Assembly (NCBI RefSeq): GCF_000378445.1
Contig: NZ_KB899714.1
Location: forward strand, 1 to 64,000
From: Deinococcus aquatilis DSM 23025
Lineage (GTDB): Bacteria; Deinococcota; Deinococci; Deinococcales; Deinococcaceae
DNA: 64,000 bases
Direction: 5' to 3'
The notes under the pieces were generated by a model. That model was not told where the DNA came from, did not search any database, and worked only from the letters and a program-made list of their open reading frames with translations. Below, piece by piece: positions 39,477 through 49,352 of this stretch. The position numbers and the translations under genes are program-made. Numbering within the stretch: position 1 is the first letter of the stretch; each line of letters opens with the position of its first letter.

Positions 39477-40199
39477 ATGTTGCTGTACGGGCGGAATCCG
39501 GTGTTGGAAGCCATCGCAGATGGGCGCGTTGCCGAGGTACTGGTGGCGCGGGGCGTGGAAGAATCGTTTATCAGGGAACTCAAGGAACTGGATGTACTGG
39601 TGCGCTTTACCTCGCGCATAGAGATGGATCAGATGGTGGGCACGACCCAGCATCAGGGCGTGGTGGCTGAGGTCGAAGACCTGAAGTGGGCCAGCGTGGA
39701 CGATATTTTCGAGCGGGCCGAAGCGCGGGGCGAACCGCTGCTGATCGTGCTGCTGGACGGCATCACCGACCCGCGCAACTTTGGGGCCATCATCCGTTCG
39801 GCAGAGGTGCTGGGCGCACACGGCGTGGTGGTCGAGGAACGCCGCAGCGCTCCGCTGTCGCCGGTGGTCGCCAAAACAGCGGCGGGGGCGGTGGCTTACC
39901 TGCCCGTGGCCCAGACCAAGAACCTGCCGCGCTTTATAGACGCCCTGAAGGAAGACAACGTGTGGGTGTACGGCGCAGCGGGTGAGGCCGCGCAGGACAT
40001 AGGCCGCACCGATTTTTCGGGCAAACTGGCGCTGGTCATCGGGGCCGAGGGCGAGGGCCTGCGCCGCCTCGTGCGCGAAAAGTGCGACGTATTGGTCAAG
40101 ATTCCGACCAGCGGGCGCGTGCAGAGCCTGAATGCATCGGTGGCGGCGGGCATTTTGCTGTATGAGGCCACCAAGAACCGTGGGGGAAGTGGGCGGTGA
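39477..40199 (+). CDS. rlmB: 23S rRNA (guanosine-2'-O)-methyltransferase (SpoU family, RlmB-like)
   Basis: The 240-residue product is a SPOUT methyltransferase: N-terminal substrate-binding domain (MLLYGRNPVLEAIADGRVAEVLVARG), then motif 1 (LDGITDPRNFGAIIRSAEVLGA), motif 2 (LALVIGAEGEGLRR) and motif 3 (VKIPTSGRVQSLNASVAAGILLYE), which form the knotted SAM site. It probably methylates the 2'-O of G2251 or an analogous nucleotide; the substrate is inferred from subfamily. The stop overlaps the galM start (GTGA), so they form an operon. Confidence 0.92.
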   Translation: MLLYGRNPVLEAIADGRVAEVLVARGVEESFIRELKELDVLVRFTSRIEMDQMVGTTQHQGVVAEVEDLKWASVDDIFERAEARGEPLLIVLLDGITDPRNFGAIIRSAEVLGAHGVVVEERRSAPLSPVVAKTAAGAVAYLPVAQTKNLPRFIDALKEDNVWVYGAAGEAAQDIGRTDFSGKLALVIGAEGEGLRRLVREKCDVLVKIPTSGRVQSLNASVAAGILLYEATKNRGGSGR

Positions 40200-41149
40200 C
40201 GGCTCCTGCCCCGTGGCAGGTGGAAACCATTTCCAGCCCCGCCCTGACGCTGGAAATCCTGCCCGAAATGGGGGCCAGCATCCTGAATCTGCGGGCTGCA
40301 TCGGGCCGCCCGGTCATGCGACCAGTAGCGCTGGAGAACGTGCAGACCAGCAGCCAGTGCGCCTGCTTTACGCTGTTGCCCTACAGCAACCGCATCCGCG
40401 ACGCCCGGTTTGAATGGCAGGGCCAGACCGTGCAGCTCAGGCCCAATACCAAAGACGGCCTCGCGCAACACGGCGACGTGAGAAACCGCCCGTGGACGGT
40501 CACGCGGGCCAGCGATTCGCACCTGATCTGCGACTTCGACAGCCGCGACGTATCCGACCTGAACTGGCCCTGGGCCTTTGCTGGGCGCGTGGAATACCGC
40601 CTGCATGGCCCGCATCTGGACATCAGCGTGACCCTCACCAACCTCGATTCGCGCCCCATGCCCGCTGCCGAGATGCCTGCGGGTCTGGGCCTGCACCCCT
40701 ACTTTGCCCGCCTGCAAGACGGCACCGACCCGCTGCTGAGTTTTGACGCCGCCCTGACCTACGACACAGGTGAGCGCCAGTTGCCCTCAGGAGGCGCGAG
40801 GCCCCTGCACCCTGCCGAGGATTTCCGCGTGCCCCACGAGGTCGGCCCGCAGACCATAGACCGCGTGTACACCTCCTGGGACGGAATCGCCCGTCTGGAT
40901 TGGCAGCCGCACACGGGCTCAGACCAGACTGTTCCCCACCGCGCCCTGATCCTCACCGCCGACAACGTTTTCTCGCATCTGGTCGTGTTTACAGCCCCCG
41001 ATGGCAGCCTTGCCCTGGAACCCGTTTCTCACGCCACCGACGCCTTCAATCTGGCCGCGCAGGGCATCGGCGGCACCGACATGAAAACGCTCCTGCCGGG
41101 GCAAAGTCTGGCGGGAGCGGTGCGGGTAACGGTGGAAGGCGAGTGGTAA
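40196..41149 (+). CDS. galM: Aldose 1-epimerase
   Basis: The 317-residue product interconverts alpha and beta anomers of aldoses such as glucose or galactose. It has LEILPEMGASILNL, LPYSNRIRDARF, an active-site His in AQHGDVRNRPW, the second His in AGLGLHPYFAR and the general-base Glu in LEPVSHATDAFN. The start is the GTG overlapping the rlmB stop. Related families (GalM-like mutarotases) are possible, so the sugar is not fixed. Confidence 0.9.
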   Translation: MTAPAPWQVETISSPALTLEILPEMGASILNLRAASGRPVMRPVALENVQTSSQCACFTLLPYSNRIRDARFEWQGQTVQLRPNTKDGLAQHGDVRNRPWTVTRASDSHLICDFDSRDVSDLNWPWAFAGRVEYRLHGPHLDISVTLTNLDSRPMPAAEMPAGLGLHPYFARLQDGTDPLLSFDAALTYDTGERQLPSGGARPLHPAEDFRVPHEVGPQTIDRVYTSWDGIARLDWQPHTGSDQTVPHRALILTADNVFSHLVVFTAPDGSLALEPVSHATDAFNLAAQGIGGTDMKTLLPGQSLAGAVRVTVEGEW

Positions 41150-41216
41150 AGGGATAAAGCGTGAGTGGTCAGTAGGAAGTGGAAAGGTCCAAAGCCCACA
41201 AAACCGGACACTCCAG

Positions 41217-41417
41217 TTACCCTCTGGCGATCAGCACGCCCGCACGGTCTCTGACTTCTAGGCCAGTTTGAAGGCGCTGCAGGGCCGTCAGCAGATCATC
41301 GGTTTCGCGTAGCACTTCGGGTCCATCATCAGTGGGCAACACAAGTCGGTACTGGGCAGGTGCAGCCGGAGGCGTCCAGCGTTCTCCGCTGTCTTCTTTG
41401 ACAAAGGCGCGTGACAT
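41217..41417 (-). CDS. Small conserved protein (MSRAFVKE type)
   Basis: A 66-residue protein beginning MSRAFVKEDSGERWTPPAAP, a start shared by many short bacterial proteins of unknown role. The rest, YRLVLPTDDGPEVLRETDDLLTALQRLQTGLEVRD, looks like a compact alpha/beta. The start at 41417 follows AAAAGG directly, an unusually short spacing; an ATG at 41441 is in frame but lies outside the conserved start. Function unknown. Confidence 0.6.
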   Translation of the reverse strand: MSRAFVKEDSGERWTPPAAPAQYRLVLPTDDGPEVLRETDDLLTALQRLQTGLEVRDRAGVLIARG

Positions 41418-41520
41418 CCTTTTATTGTGCGCTGGACGCATGAACTGGCTATTTGCACAGCGTAACGGAAGCCTTAGCTTTGGCTCCCTCTGTTTTTCCT
41501 ACACCCTACAATCCACGCCC

Positions 41521-42588
41521 TCATTCATCCAGATCCGGCACACTGCGCCGCGCCGCCAGCGTAATCCTGGCCTCTCTGCGCTGCTGGCCGCGTTGATAGC
41601 CCAGCGTGATCGTGTCGCCAATCTGGGCGCGGCGAATCTGGTTGATCACTTCATCGGCATCGCGGGTACGCACGCCGTTCACGCTGAGGATCACGTCGCC
41701 CAGACCGGTCAGACTGCCTTCGGCATCGCGAACAGCCCCGATCAATCCGGCGCGGGCGGCAGGGCTGCCTTTGGCAACGCGTGAGACGACTGCGCCGGGC
41801 GGATCAGTCTGGCCGCTGTGGTTGGAATCGAAGACCAGTCCGACCACAGGAGTATCCCGCTTGATGCCTGTGCGAAGGGCCGCGATGAGGTCGTTGCCCT
41901 CGGTGACGGGCACGGCGTAACTGGTGCGCGTCTGGCCGCTGGTATCTACCCGGATATAGCTGATGACCCCGATGGCCTGCCCATTGCCGTCGATGATCGG
42001 GCCGCCGCTGTCGCCGGGAGCCAGAGGCGCGGTCATTTCCAGCGTGCCCTGCGGAAAATCGGCGCGGCCTGCTTCAGCATTCAGGCGCAGCAGACGGCCC
42101 CGGCGGGGTTGCAGGAAGTCTCCCCCGCTGTTGCCAATCGCCAGCACCGTTTCTCCCACACGCGGCGGGCGGGTGGCGAGGTTATAGGCCGGAAATGGCC
42201 CGCGCCCCTGCACCTGCAACAGTGCCACATCTGCCGCCGCATCGAACGCCGTGACCCGCGCCGAATAGGAGCGACCCGACAGGGTACTGATCTGAAACAG
42301 TTGCCCTTCTGCGACCACATGGTAGGCCGTCAGCACCTGCCCGGTCTCGCTGATAAAAAAGCCGGTGCCGAGGCCAGCCGTGTTGCGGGCCGCGTTCACG
42401 CTTTCCACGCGCACGGTGGCGGGGCGCAGCTTCTCGAACAGCACGCGGGACTCTGCGGGAAGTTGGTTGGGCAGCGTGCTGGTGGGAGCAGGAGGCGCAG
42501 ACAGCACCGGATCGGCCCTCTGTTCAGGCAGCAGATAGGCTCCCAGAGCGAGGATCAGAAGGACAGGTAACCACGGCGAGAATCGCAC
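41521..42588 (-). CDS. HtrA/DegP-like serine protease with PDZ domain
   Basis: The 355-residue product has an N-terminal transmembrane or signal-anchor segment (WLPVLLILALGAYLLP), a trypsin-like domain with the catalytic His (TAYHVV), Asp (AADVALLQ) and Ser (APGDSGGPII), and a C-terminal PDZ domain (PPGAVVSRVAKGSPAARAGLI..GDVILSVNG). It would degrade misfolded proteins in the cell envelope. The start is a GTG at 42588, 6 nt after TAGAAT. It is divergent from the PadR operon. Confidence 0.92.
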   Translation of the reverse strand: MRFSPWLPVLLILALGAYLLPEQRADPVLSAPPAPTSTLPNQLPAESRVLFEKLRPATVRVESVNAARNTAGLGTGFFISETGQVLTAYHVVAEGQLFQISTLSGRSYSARVTAFDAAADVALLQVQGRGPFPAYNLATRPPRVGETVLAIGNSGGDFLQPRRGRLLRLNAEAGRADFPQGTLEMTAPLAPGDSGGPIIDGNGQAIGVISYIRVDTSGQTRTSYAVPVTEGNDLIAALRTGIKRDTPVVGLVFDSNHSGQTDPPGAVVSRVAKGSPAARAGLIGAVRDAEGSLTGLGDVILSVNGVRTRDADEVINQIRRAQIGDTITLGYQRGQQRREARITLAARRSVPDLDE

Positions 42589-42594
42589 AGGCTG

Positions 42595-42600
42595 ATTCTA
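42595..42600 (-). promoter_or_regulatory. -10 box TAGAAT, leaderless start of the HtrA-like gene
   Basis: Read on the minus strand, TAGAAT is followed by 6 nt and the GTG at 42588. Confidence 0.55.
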
Positions 42601-42665
42601 GGTCGGCACAGTAAAAAATAAAGTGGGGGAAGGCACGGGAGACACAGCGTGACGCACTACCTTGC

Positions 42666-42694
42666 TTGACAAGGTACTAGGTATTGACTACCTT
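42666..42694 (+). promoter_or_regulatory. Promoter with overlapping dyad operator of the padR operon
   Basis: TTGACA (42666-42671), a 17-nt spacer and TACCTT (42689-42694) make a near-ideal promoter. AAGGTA at 42671-42676 and TACCTT at 42689-42694 are inverted copies, so the half-sites lie on the -35/spacer edge and on the -10 box. A repressor bound there would block RNA polymerase; PadR autoregulation is the natural reading. Confidence 0.65.
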
Positions 42695-42746
42695 AATGAG
42701 CAAGTATCCAGAGGGACAGTTTTAAAAGGACAAAAGGAGATGGTCA

Positions 42747-43091
42747 ATGAATCCGCTGAAATCCGGCACGCTTGATCTGGCCTTACTTGCTGCCCTACAC
42801 GAGCAGCCGCGCTACGGGCTTGACATCCTGAAGTACGTGAATGAGCGCAGCGGCGGCCTGTTCGATCTGCGAGAAGGCAGCCTGTATCCGGCGCTCCACC
42901 GCTTGGTCAAGGCGGGCTGGGTAGAAAGCGACTGGCAACCCAGCGACAAGGGCGGCGCACCCCGCAAGGTCTACCGCCTGACCGACGAAGGCACCCAAGC
43001 CCTGAGCAGCAAGCGGGCCGAGTGGCAAACGCTGCGCGGCGCACTGGACGCCTTATTACCCATGTTTCGCCAACGGAGACACTCTGTATGA
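42747..43091 (+). CDS. PadR-family transcriptional regulator
   Basis: The 114-residue product has the PadR winged helix: LDLALLAALHEQPRYGLDILKYVNERSGGLFDLREGSLYPALHRLVKAGWVESDW followed by RKVYRLTDEGTQAL and a dimerisation helix. PadR proteins usually repress their own operon. A good AAGGAG lies before the ATG at 42747, in contrast to the many leaderless genes here. Its stop overlaps the start of the membrane protein gene by 4 nt (ATGA). A dyad operator overlaps the promoter. Confidence 0.92.
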   Translation: MNPLKSGTLDLALLAALHEQPRYGLDILKYVNERSGGLFDLREGSLYPALHRLVKAGWVESDWQPSDKGGAPRKVYRLTDEGTQALSSKRAEWQTLRGALDALLPMFRQRRHSV

Positions 43092-44077
43092 CCCGCCGCC
43101 TGAGCCGAGCATCCCGGTTGCTGAGCATCGACGCCTATATTCACCGCGCCACCCTGGGCCTGCCGAAAGCCGAGCGCCTGGACGCCGCCGCCGAACTGCG
43201 GGCACATTTGCTGGAGCGCACCGCCGAGCACGAATCGCAGGGCTTTAGCCGCGAGGAAGCCGAGTTTTTGGCCGTCAAAGGCATGGGCGACCCGCAACCC
43301 GTGAACCGGAGTCTGCTGGGACATGCACTGACGCATAAAGCTGGCTGGCTGGTGCTGGCGCTGTTGGTGGCAGGCGGCGGTGGGTGGTGGGCATACCGGG
43401 AATGGATGCCGCCGAGGGTTGGAGTATCCCGTGAGGAATTCACTGCCGATGACGCAAAATTGCTGTTCACTTACGCCACTGCTCCCAGAGGGCACTATGA
43501 CGCCTACAACATCACTTACCCGAAAGGCACTCAGAGCATTGTCGCCGCCTTCATCAGTGAGGATATGCGCCAAGTTCAGGTACTTGATCTCTCTCAGATC
43601 AGCGGCAAGCAAAGGATCAACGCTCCCGGCAGTTACCGCTATCAGCAGCGTTGGCTGATCAATGGGAGTGTCTCTGCGCCCGAATCCTTACCTTGGTATC
43701 CGCAGTGCAAGAACTTGGGGATTTACTTCCTCACCCCAGAGATTCCATCTGCCCTTATCAGGAATCAGGTTGGAGCGGGGCAGATGGGTGGTCTCATTCC
43801 CTACGGAGCCTGTTACGAGGCCGATAAGAAACTGGCCGCACAATTGCCATTGACACAGCAGGCCGACTGGATGGAACAACCGATGGCACTGAACCACTGG
43901 AGCTTGGTTTTTTCGGGTGCTGCTGGTTTCGACAACATAGATCGCTCTCTGTACATCGTGGTCATGCCACTTGAGTATTCCTTGAAACCCAAGGCCCCAT
44001 TTTTTGAGGTCAACGCCGGACGTTTACGCATTAACGGCGATACCCGAGACCTTCCACCACTTCCTGCTCTACCCTGA
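43088..44077 (+). CDS. Membrane protein with permease-prefix (HAAS-type) N-terminal domain
   Basis: The 329-residue product has an N-terminal helical domain of the kind often found with PadR regulators (LPKAERLDAAAELRAHLLERTAEHESQGFSREEAEFLAVKGMGDP), one transmembrane helix (AGWLVLALLVAGGGGWWAY, about residues 87-105) and a large probably extracytoplasmic beta-rich domain without recognised motif, low in G+C relative to neighbours. Two-gene PadR operons of this type often control envelope-stress or transport functions; here the effector is unknown. The ATG at 43088 overlaps the padR stop. Confidence 0.85.
   Translation: MTRRLSRASRLLSIDAYIHRATLGLPKAERLDAAAELRAHLLERTAEHESQGFSREEAEFLAVKGMGDPQPVNRSLLGHALTHKAGWLVLALLVAGGGGWWAYREWMPPRVGVSREEFTADDAKLLFTYATAPRGHYDAYNITYPKGTQSIVAAFISEDMRQVQVLDLSQISGKQRINAPGSYRYQQRWLINGSVSAPESLPWYPQCKNLGIYFLTPEIPSALIRNQVGAGQMGGLIPYGACYEADKKLAAQLPLTQQADWMEQPMALNHWSLVFSGAAGFDNIDRSLYIVVMPLEYSLKPKAPFFEVNAGRLRINGDTRDLPPLPALP
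44070..44075 (+). promoter_or_regulatory. -10 box TACCCT, leaderless start of the EVE gene
   Basis: TACCCT, inside the end of the preceding gene, is followed by 7 nt and the ATG at 44083. Confidence 0.45.
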
Positions 44078-44082
44078 CTCCC

Positions 44083-44613
44083 ATGCTCTACTGGCTTCTC
44101 AAATCTGAACCCGATGTATTCGGCTACCCCGATCTGGTGCGGGTGGGCGTGGAGCCGTGGAATGGCGTCCGGAATTATCTGGCCCGCAACCATTTGCGGC
44201 AGATGGCGGCGGGCGATCTGTGCCTGTTCTACCACTCCAACGCCAAGCCGAACGGCGTGGCAGGCGTGGCGCGGGTGGTGCGGGCCGCCTACCCCGACAA
44301 CCTGCAATTTGACCCGGCCAGTGCCTACTTTGACCCCAAGAGTTCCTCCGACAATCCGCGCTGGAGCATGGTGGACGTGTCGCCCGTGGCGGCCTTCCCC
44401 ACCCTGCTGACGCTGGACGCCGTGCGAGGGCTGCCCGAGTGGGCCGACTCTCCCCTGACCCGCAAGGGCACGCGCCTGAGCGTGTTTCCGGTGACGGCAG
44501 CGCAGTTTGAGGCGGCACTGGCAGCGGTGGGCTTGGAGGCAATCTGGAAAACAGAGGGGCCGACCGACTTGGAAACAGCGGAGACAGAAGCGGGGGGAGC
44601 GCAGTCTTTTTGA
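44083..44613 (+). CDS. EVE-domain protein
   Basis: The 176-residue product has the EVE (PUA-like) domain: MLYWLLKSEPDVFGYPDL, WNGVRNYLARNHLRQMAAGDLCLFYHS, GVAGVARVVRAAYPD, and PRWSMVDVSPVAAF. EVE domains bind modified nucleobases in DNA or RNA and are linked to modification-dependent restriction or RNA control. No fused nuclease is present. It follows the PadR operon by 5 bp but has its own -10 box. Function remains inferred. Confidence 0.88.
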   Translation: MLYWLLKSEPDVFGYPDLVRVGVEPWNGVRNYLARNHLRQMAAGDLCLFYHSNAKPNGVAGVARVVRAAYPDNLQFDPASAYFDPKSSSDNPRWSMVDVSPVAAFPTLLTLDAVRGLPEWADSPLTRKGTRLSVFPVTAAQFEAALAAVGLEAIWKTEGPTDLETAETEAGGAQSF

Positions 44614-44758
44614 TAATTTTTGCCCAGCCCTATCCCAGCAAGCCGCGAGGAATGGCCCAAACGGAAGGAAATTTTTCTACTTACCGCCCATCCATTTAGA
44701 TTTCAGTTTCTTAGCGCTTGTCACGGTCTTGTCAGAGGTTGGGGCGCACACTACACGC

Positions 44759-44875
44759 ATGGAACTGCTGCTGGCCGCCCTGGTTATCACCACTTCACTG
44801 CTGATCGCCTCACAACAAGAGCGGCCCAAGCGTGTGCCTGTGCGTGTGCGCGTTTCCGACCGTCCTAAACGCTAA
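44759..44875 (+). CDS. 38-aa single-pass membrane peptide
   Basis: ATG at 44759 to TAA at 44875 gives MELLLAALVITTSLLIASQQ followed by ERPKRVPVRVRVSDRPKR: one hydrophobic helix then a strongly basic tail, typical of a small membrane protein with the C-terminus in the cytoplasm. No Shine-Dalgarno is seen. A palindrome and a terminator-like hairpin follow. Coding status rests on this composition and start/stop position only. Confidence 0.5.
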   Translation: MELLLAALVITTSLLIASQQERPKRVPVRVRVSDRPKR

Positions 44876-44885
44876 CCAGGCCGCA

Positions 44886-44903
44886 GTTCATCTCAAGATG
44901 AAC
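44886..44903. repeat. Perfect 8+8 palindrome
   Basis: GTTCATCT, CA, AGATGAAC. A symmetric operator-like dyad between the 38-aa gene and thyX; could be a hairpin or protein site. Confidence 0.4.
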
Positions 44904-44996
44904 CGGGCGAAGCAAGCTCCGGTGTCCTGAGATCACCCGAGTCCTGTCATTCTTCAGACCATCCACGGCGGCCGCCTCCGCCCGCACCCCAATTGC

Positions 44997-45033
44997 CCCG
45001 CCTGCCCTCTCCTCCTCCGGGGCAGGCGGGTTT
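44997..45033 (+). terminator. Terminator upstream of thyX
   Basis: CCCGCCTGCC (44997-45006) pairs with GGCAGGCGGG (45021-45030), followed by TTT. Confidence 0.6.
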
Positions 45034-45051
45034 CCGTGCGTCCCTATCCGG

Positions 45052-45057
45052 TACAGT
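45052..45057 (+). promoter_or_regulatory. -10-like TACAGT before thyX
   Basis: TACAGT is followed by 9 nt and the ATG at 45067, a very short leader. Confidence 0.4.
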
Positions 45058-45066
45058 AACGCCGAG

Positions 45067-45765
45067 ATGACAGACGCCCGTACCCTTTACCCCCTTGGCG
45101 ACCAACTGGGCAGCGTGACCCTGATTCAGCATGTGGGGGACGACAAAATGATTGCCAACGCAGCACGAGTTTCGTTCGGTGGCGACAGTGACGCCCCCCT
45201 GAATGCCCGTGACGAAAAACTGATTCGGTACCTGCTGCGGCATCAGCACGGCTCGCCCTTTGAACACAATCTGATTACCTTTAAGGTGATCTGCCCAATC
45301 TTCGTGGATCGGCAATGGGTTCGTCACCGGGCAGGAGTGTCCAAAAACGAAACTTCGGGAAGATATGTGGAGCAGCAGGAGCGCAACTTCCAGCCGCCGA
45401 CCTTTCGCAAACAGGCTCCCAACAACCGTCAGGCCAGCGTAGAAGACGACGGCACGCTGGATCAGGAGGAAGCAGCGCGGGTCTGGGCGGAGGCGTGGCG
45501 AGCCGCTTACGGCGCGTACCAGACGCTACTGGGCCTCGGTGTCACGCGGGAGCAGGCGCGAGGGGTGTTGCCGCAGAGCCTGTATACCGAGTCTTATTAC
45601 ACCTTCAATGTCCGTAGCCTGCTGCACTTCATCGGCCTGCGCGACCATGAGGGCGCACAGTACGAGATGCGCCTGTACGCGCGGGCCTTGGCAGAACTCG
45701 CTGAACCCCTCTTCCCCGTCACCTTCCGCGAATGGCGAGCACTGGTGGCCGAACAAACCCACTGA
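45067..45765 (+). CDS. thyX: Flavin-dependent thymidylate synthase
   Basis: ThyX makes dTMP from dUMP with methylene-tetrahydrofolate and FAD, unlike ThyA. The 232-residue product has the ThyX motif RHRAGVSKNETSGRY (RHRxxSxNExSxRY) and a C-terminal NVRSLLHFIGLRDHEGAQYEMR segment. It relies on folate units supplied by GlyA. Start at 45067 has TACAGT 9 nt upstream. Confidence 0.96.
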   Translation: MTDARTLYPLGDQLGSVTLIQHVGDDKMIANAARVSFGGDSDAPLNARDEKLIRYLLRHQHGSPFEHNLITFKVICPIFVDRQWVRHRAGVSKNETSGRYVEQQERNFQPPTFRKQAPNNRQASVEDDGTLDQEEAARVWAEAWRAAYGAYQTLLGLGVTREQARGVLPQSLYTESYYTFNVRSLLHFIGLRDHEGAQYEMRLYARALAELAEPLFPVTFREWRALVAEQTH

Positions 45766-45849
45766 TACGAATACCTGTGACGTTGCAGGAAGGCTGCCTC
45801 CAATAAATGAACTGCGTCTAAATGGGTCTCTGGTCAATTGACCCCCCCC

Positions 45850-45855
45850 TATACT
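45850..45855 (+). promoter_or_regulatory. -10 box TATACT, leaderless start of the acyltransferase gene
   Basis: TATACT is followed by 7 nt and the GTG at 45863; a C-run lies upstream. Confidence 0.5.
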
Positions 45856-45862
45856 GCTGAGC

Positions 45863-46483
45863 GTGTCTGTTCTTTGGTTGAATCAGCGGCCCACCTTTGG
45901 ATCGCGTCTGGCCTCTTTCGTGCTGCGTGCAGCGGGATGGGAATCTGTGATCGCGCCTCCGCCGGGGCCGAAATTCGTGGCTGCCGCTGCCCCACATACC
46001 AGCAATCTCGATTTCTGGCCTGCTCTGCTGTGGCGCTGGGCCACACGTATTCCAGTGCACTGGGTCGGCAAAAAAGAACTGTTTCAGTTTCCGCTGGGCC
46101 TCTTTATGCGGGCGGTGGGCGGTTTGCCCGTCAACCGGCAGAAAGCGGGCGGTAACTTTGTCGATGCCGTGGTGGCCCTGATCCACAGCCAGAAGGAAAT
46201 CGTGCTGGTGGTGGCACCCGAAGGCACCCGCAAACGCGGCCAGTACTGGAAAACAGGCTTCTATCACATGGCCCTGGAAGCGGGTGTGCCCATCGGAATC
46301 GTGGTGCTGGACTGGCAGCACAAGCGCGTCGGCATCATCGGCTACCTGAACCCCACAGGTGATATCCATGCCGACTTTGCCGTGATCCGCGAGATGCTTA
46401 AAGATGTGCGGGGCCGCGTGCCTGCCTTTGAGACGCCCATCATTCCCCGGCCCAAAGAAGAGGCCAAAGCCAGCAAGGCGTAG
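45863..46483 (+). CDS. 1-acyl-glycerol-3-phosphate acyltransferase-like (PlsC-like)
   Basis: The 206-residue product has the acyltransferase blocks of the PlsC family: APHTSNLDFWPALL (HX4D type), VHWVGKKELFQFPLG, VNRQKAGG and PEGTRKRGQYWKTGFYHMA. Short relatives include MtnX- or GlpQ-linked acyltransferases, so the lipid substrate is open, but membrane phospholipid synthesis is most likely. The GTG start at 45863 is 7 nt after a TATACT box. A strong hairpin follows the stop. Confidence 0.85.
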   Translation: MSVLWLNQRPTFGSRLASFVLRAAGWESVIAPPPGPKFVAAAAPHTSNLDFWPALLWRWATRIPVHWVGKKELFQFPLGLFMRAVGGLPVNRQKAGGNFVDAVVALIHSQKEIVLVVAPEGTRKRGQYWKTGFYHMALEAGVPIGIVVLDWQHKRVGIIGYLNPTGDIHADFAVIREMLKDVRGRVPAFETPIIPRPKEEAKASKA

Positions 46484-46509
46484 CTAAACCAGCTCTATCA
46501 AGCAGGAAA

Positions 46510-46547
46510 CAGGGAGGGCCAGCCTGAGCATAGGCTGGCCCTCCCTG
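46510..46547. terminator. Bidirectional hairpin between PlsC-like and DinB genes
   Basis: A perfect 16-bp stem, CAGGGAGGGCCAGCCT (46510-46525) with its complement (46532-46547), and a 6-nt loop, between convergent genes. Confidence 0.75.
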
Positions 46548-46566
46548 CTGCTGTTCTGGCTGCTTC

Positions 46567-47040
46567 TCAGCCCATCTTGACGAACATGGGCGGCTTGATA
46601 CCGATCATGCGGGCCATCAACCACACCTGACCTTTGTGGTGGGCCTCGTGGGCTATCACCATGTCAAGCAGGGCCGAGATGGGCAATTCACGCCCTCCAA
46701 AAGCGGTCACGCGGCGGCTGAGGTCTTCGTTGCTGAGGGCGGAAATGACGCCCAGAGCAGCATCGGTGGTCTGCTGAAGGCGGAGGCGGGCGGCGGGCAG
46801 ATCGGCACTCGGAGCGGGCAACGCGCCCGGAGTCTGGCCCTGCACCATTGACAGAAAGCGCTCACTGCTGCCCGACAGGTGGTCGGCCAAGCCGACAAAG
46901 CTCATGCCACCTTCCCACGCAGCAAACTGAGCCTGCTCGTCGGGAAGGTCGGCGTAGAGGTCCATCAGGGCCGCGCGGTGGCCCTGCAGGGTACGGGCAA
47001 ATACGGCGGAGCGGGAGGGGGCAACAGTAGGGGCAGTCAT
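46567..47040 (-). CDS. DinB-family metal-binding protein
   Basis: The 157-residue protein has the DinB/YfiT four-helix layout with probable metal ligands in FVGLADHLSGSSERF and the C-terminal IAHEAHHKGQVWLMARMIG (H-x3-H). DinB proteins in Deinococcus are expanded and some are radiation-induced; this member's reaction is unknown, with thiol S-transferase activity known for some relatives. The ATG at 47040 lies 6 nt after TATTCT, leaderless. Confidence 0.88.
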   Translation of the reverse strand: MTAPTVAPSRSAVFARTLQGHRAALMDLYADLPDEQAQFAAWEGGMSFVGLADHLSGSSERFLSMVQGQTPGALPAPSADLPAARLRLQQTTDAALGVISALSNEDLSRRVTAFGGRELPISALLDMVIAHEAHHKGQVWLMARMIGIKPPMFVKMG

Positions 47041-47046
47041 ATCAGC

Positions 47047-47052
47047 AGAATA
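47047..47052 (-). promoter_or_regulatory. -10 box TATTCT, leaderless start of dinB-like gene
   Basis: On the minus strand TATTCT is followed by 6 nt and the ATG at 47040. Confidence 0.5.
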
Positions 47053-47090
47053 GTGCCGCGCGGCCTATCAAGAGAAGGGCGGCGCGGCAC
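47053..47090 (-). terminator. GC-rich hairpin after mscL
   Basis: GTGCCGCGC (47053-47061) pairs with GCGCGGCAC (47082-47090). There is no T run, so terminator function is uncertain. Confidence 0.35.
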
Positions 47091-47111
47091 CAGCAACACT
47101 TCAGGCAAAAC

Positions 47112-47498
47112 TTACAGCGGGCGAATTTTGATCGCGTCGCGGATTTCGGCCAACAGTTTTTCTTCGTTGGTGGGTTCGGCCACAGCGGGCTTTTCCTCGC
47201 GCTTGAAACGTTCCATCAGGCGCGTAAAGGGCGTGATGACGAAAAAGTAGACCACGGCGGCAGTAATGACGAAATTGATCAGGGCCGTCAGGAAGGTGCC
47301 GTACTTGAAGATGCTGCCGTTGATGCTGAAAGTCAGGGCATCGAAATTGGGCACGCCGCCGAAAATGCCGATGATAGGCATGATCACGCCCTGCGTAAAC
47401 GCCGTGACCACGCCGCCGAAGGCTGCCCCGATAATCACACCGACAGCAAGATCGATCAAGTTGCCACGCAGCAGGAATTTCTGAAATCCGCTCAACAT
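47112..47498 (-). CDS. mscL: Large-conductance mechanosensitive channel
   Basis: MscL opens under membrane tension to release solutes during osmotic downshock. The 128-residue product starts MLSGFQKFLLRGNLIDLAVGVIIGAAFGGVV, which is the pore-lining TM1 with the conserved FLLRGN start, followed by a loop, TM2 (ALINFVITAAVVYFFVI) and the C-terminal bundle (EKLLAEIRDAI). All expected parts are present. Confidence 0.97.
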   Translation of the reverse strand: MLSGFQKFLLRGNLIDLAVGVIIGAAFGGVVTAFTQGVIMPIIGIFGGVPNFDALTFSINGSIFKYGTFLTALINFVITAAVVYFFVITPFTRLMERFKREEKPAVAEPTNEEKLLAEIRDAIKIRPL

Positions 47499-47645
47499 GG
47501 GAATAATCTTACACGGATTTCAAGGCAAGTTGAAGGGCGGTCAGTAGCCTGCACAGCGCATATCGAGATGAGTGGCAGGAAGACTCAGCTTCCTCACCGC
47601 CCACCTATTTGATCTGTAGGTCAATACATCATCAGACCATTAACT

Positions 47646-49217
<1,572 letters not shown>

Positions 49218-49352
49218 CTGTCCTCCCTTCGGACTGTGGTAGTCCCTTCCGGCAATGCCGTAGTGGGCCGCCGCGAAACAGGGCAGCTTAACAGAAGGCA
49301 GAACGCTGGGCTGTGATGTGTGTCCCGGTTGGCCCTTCACCTGCTCGGCAGC

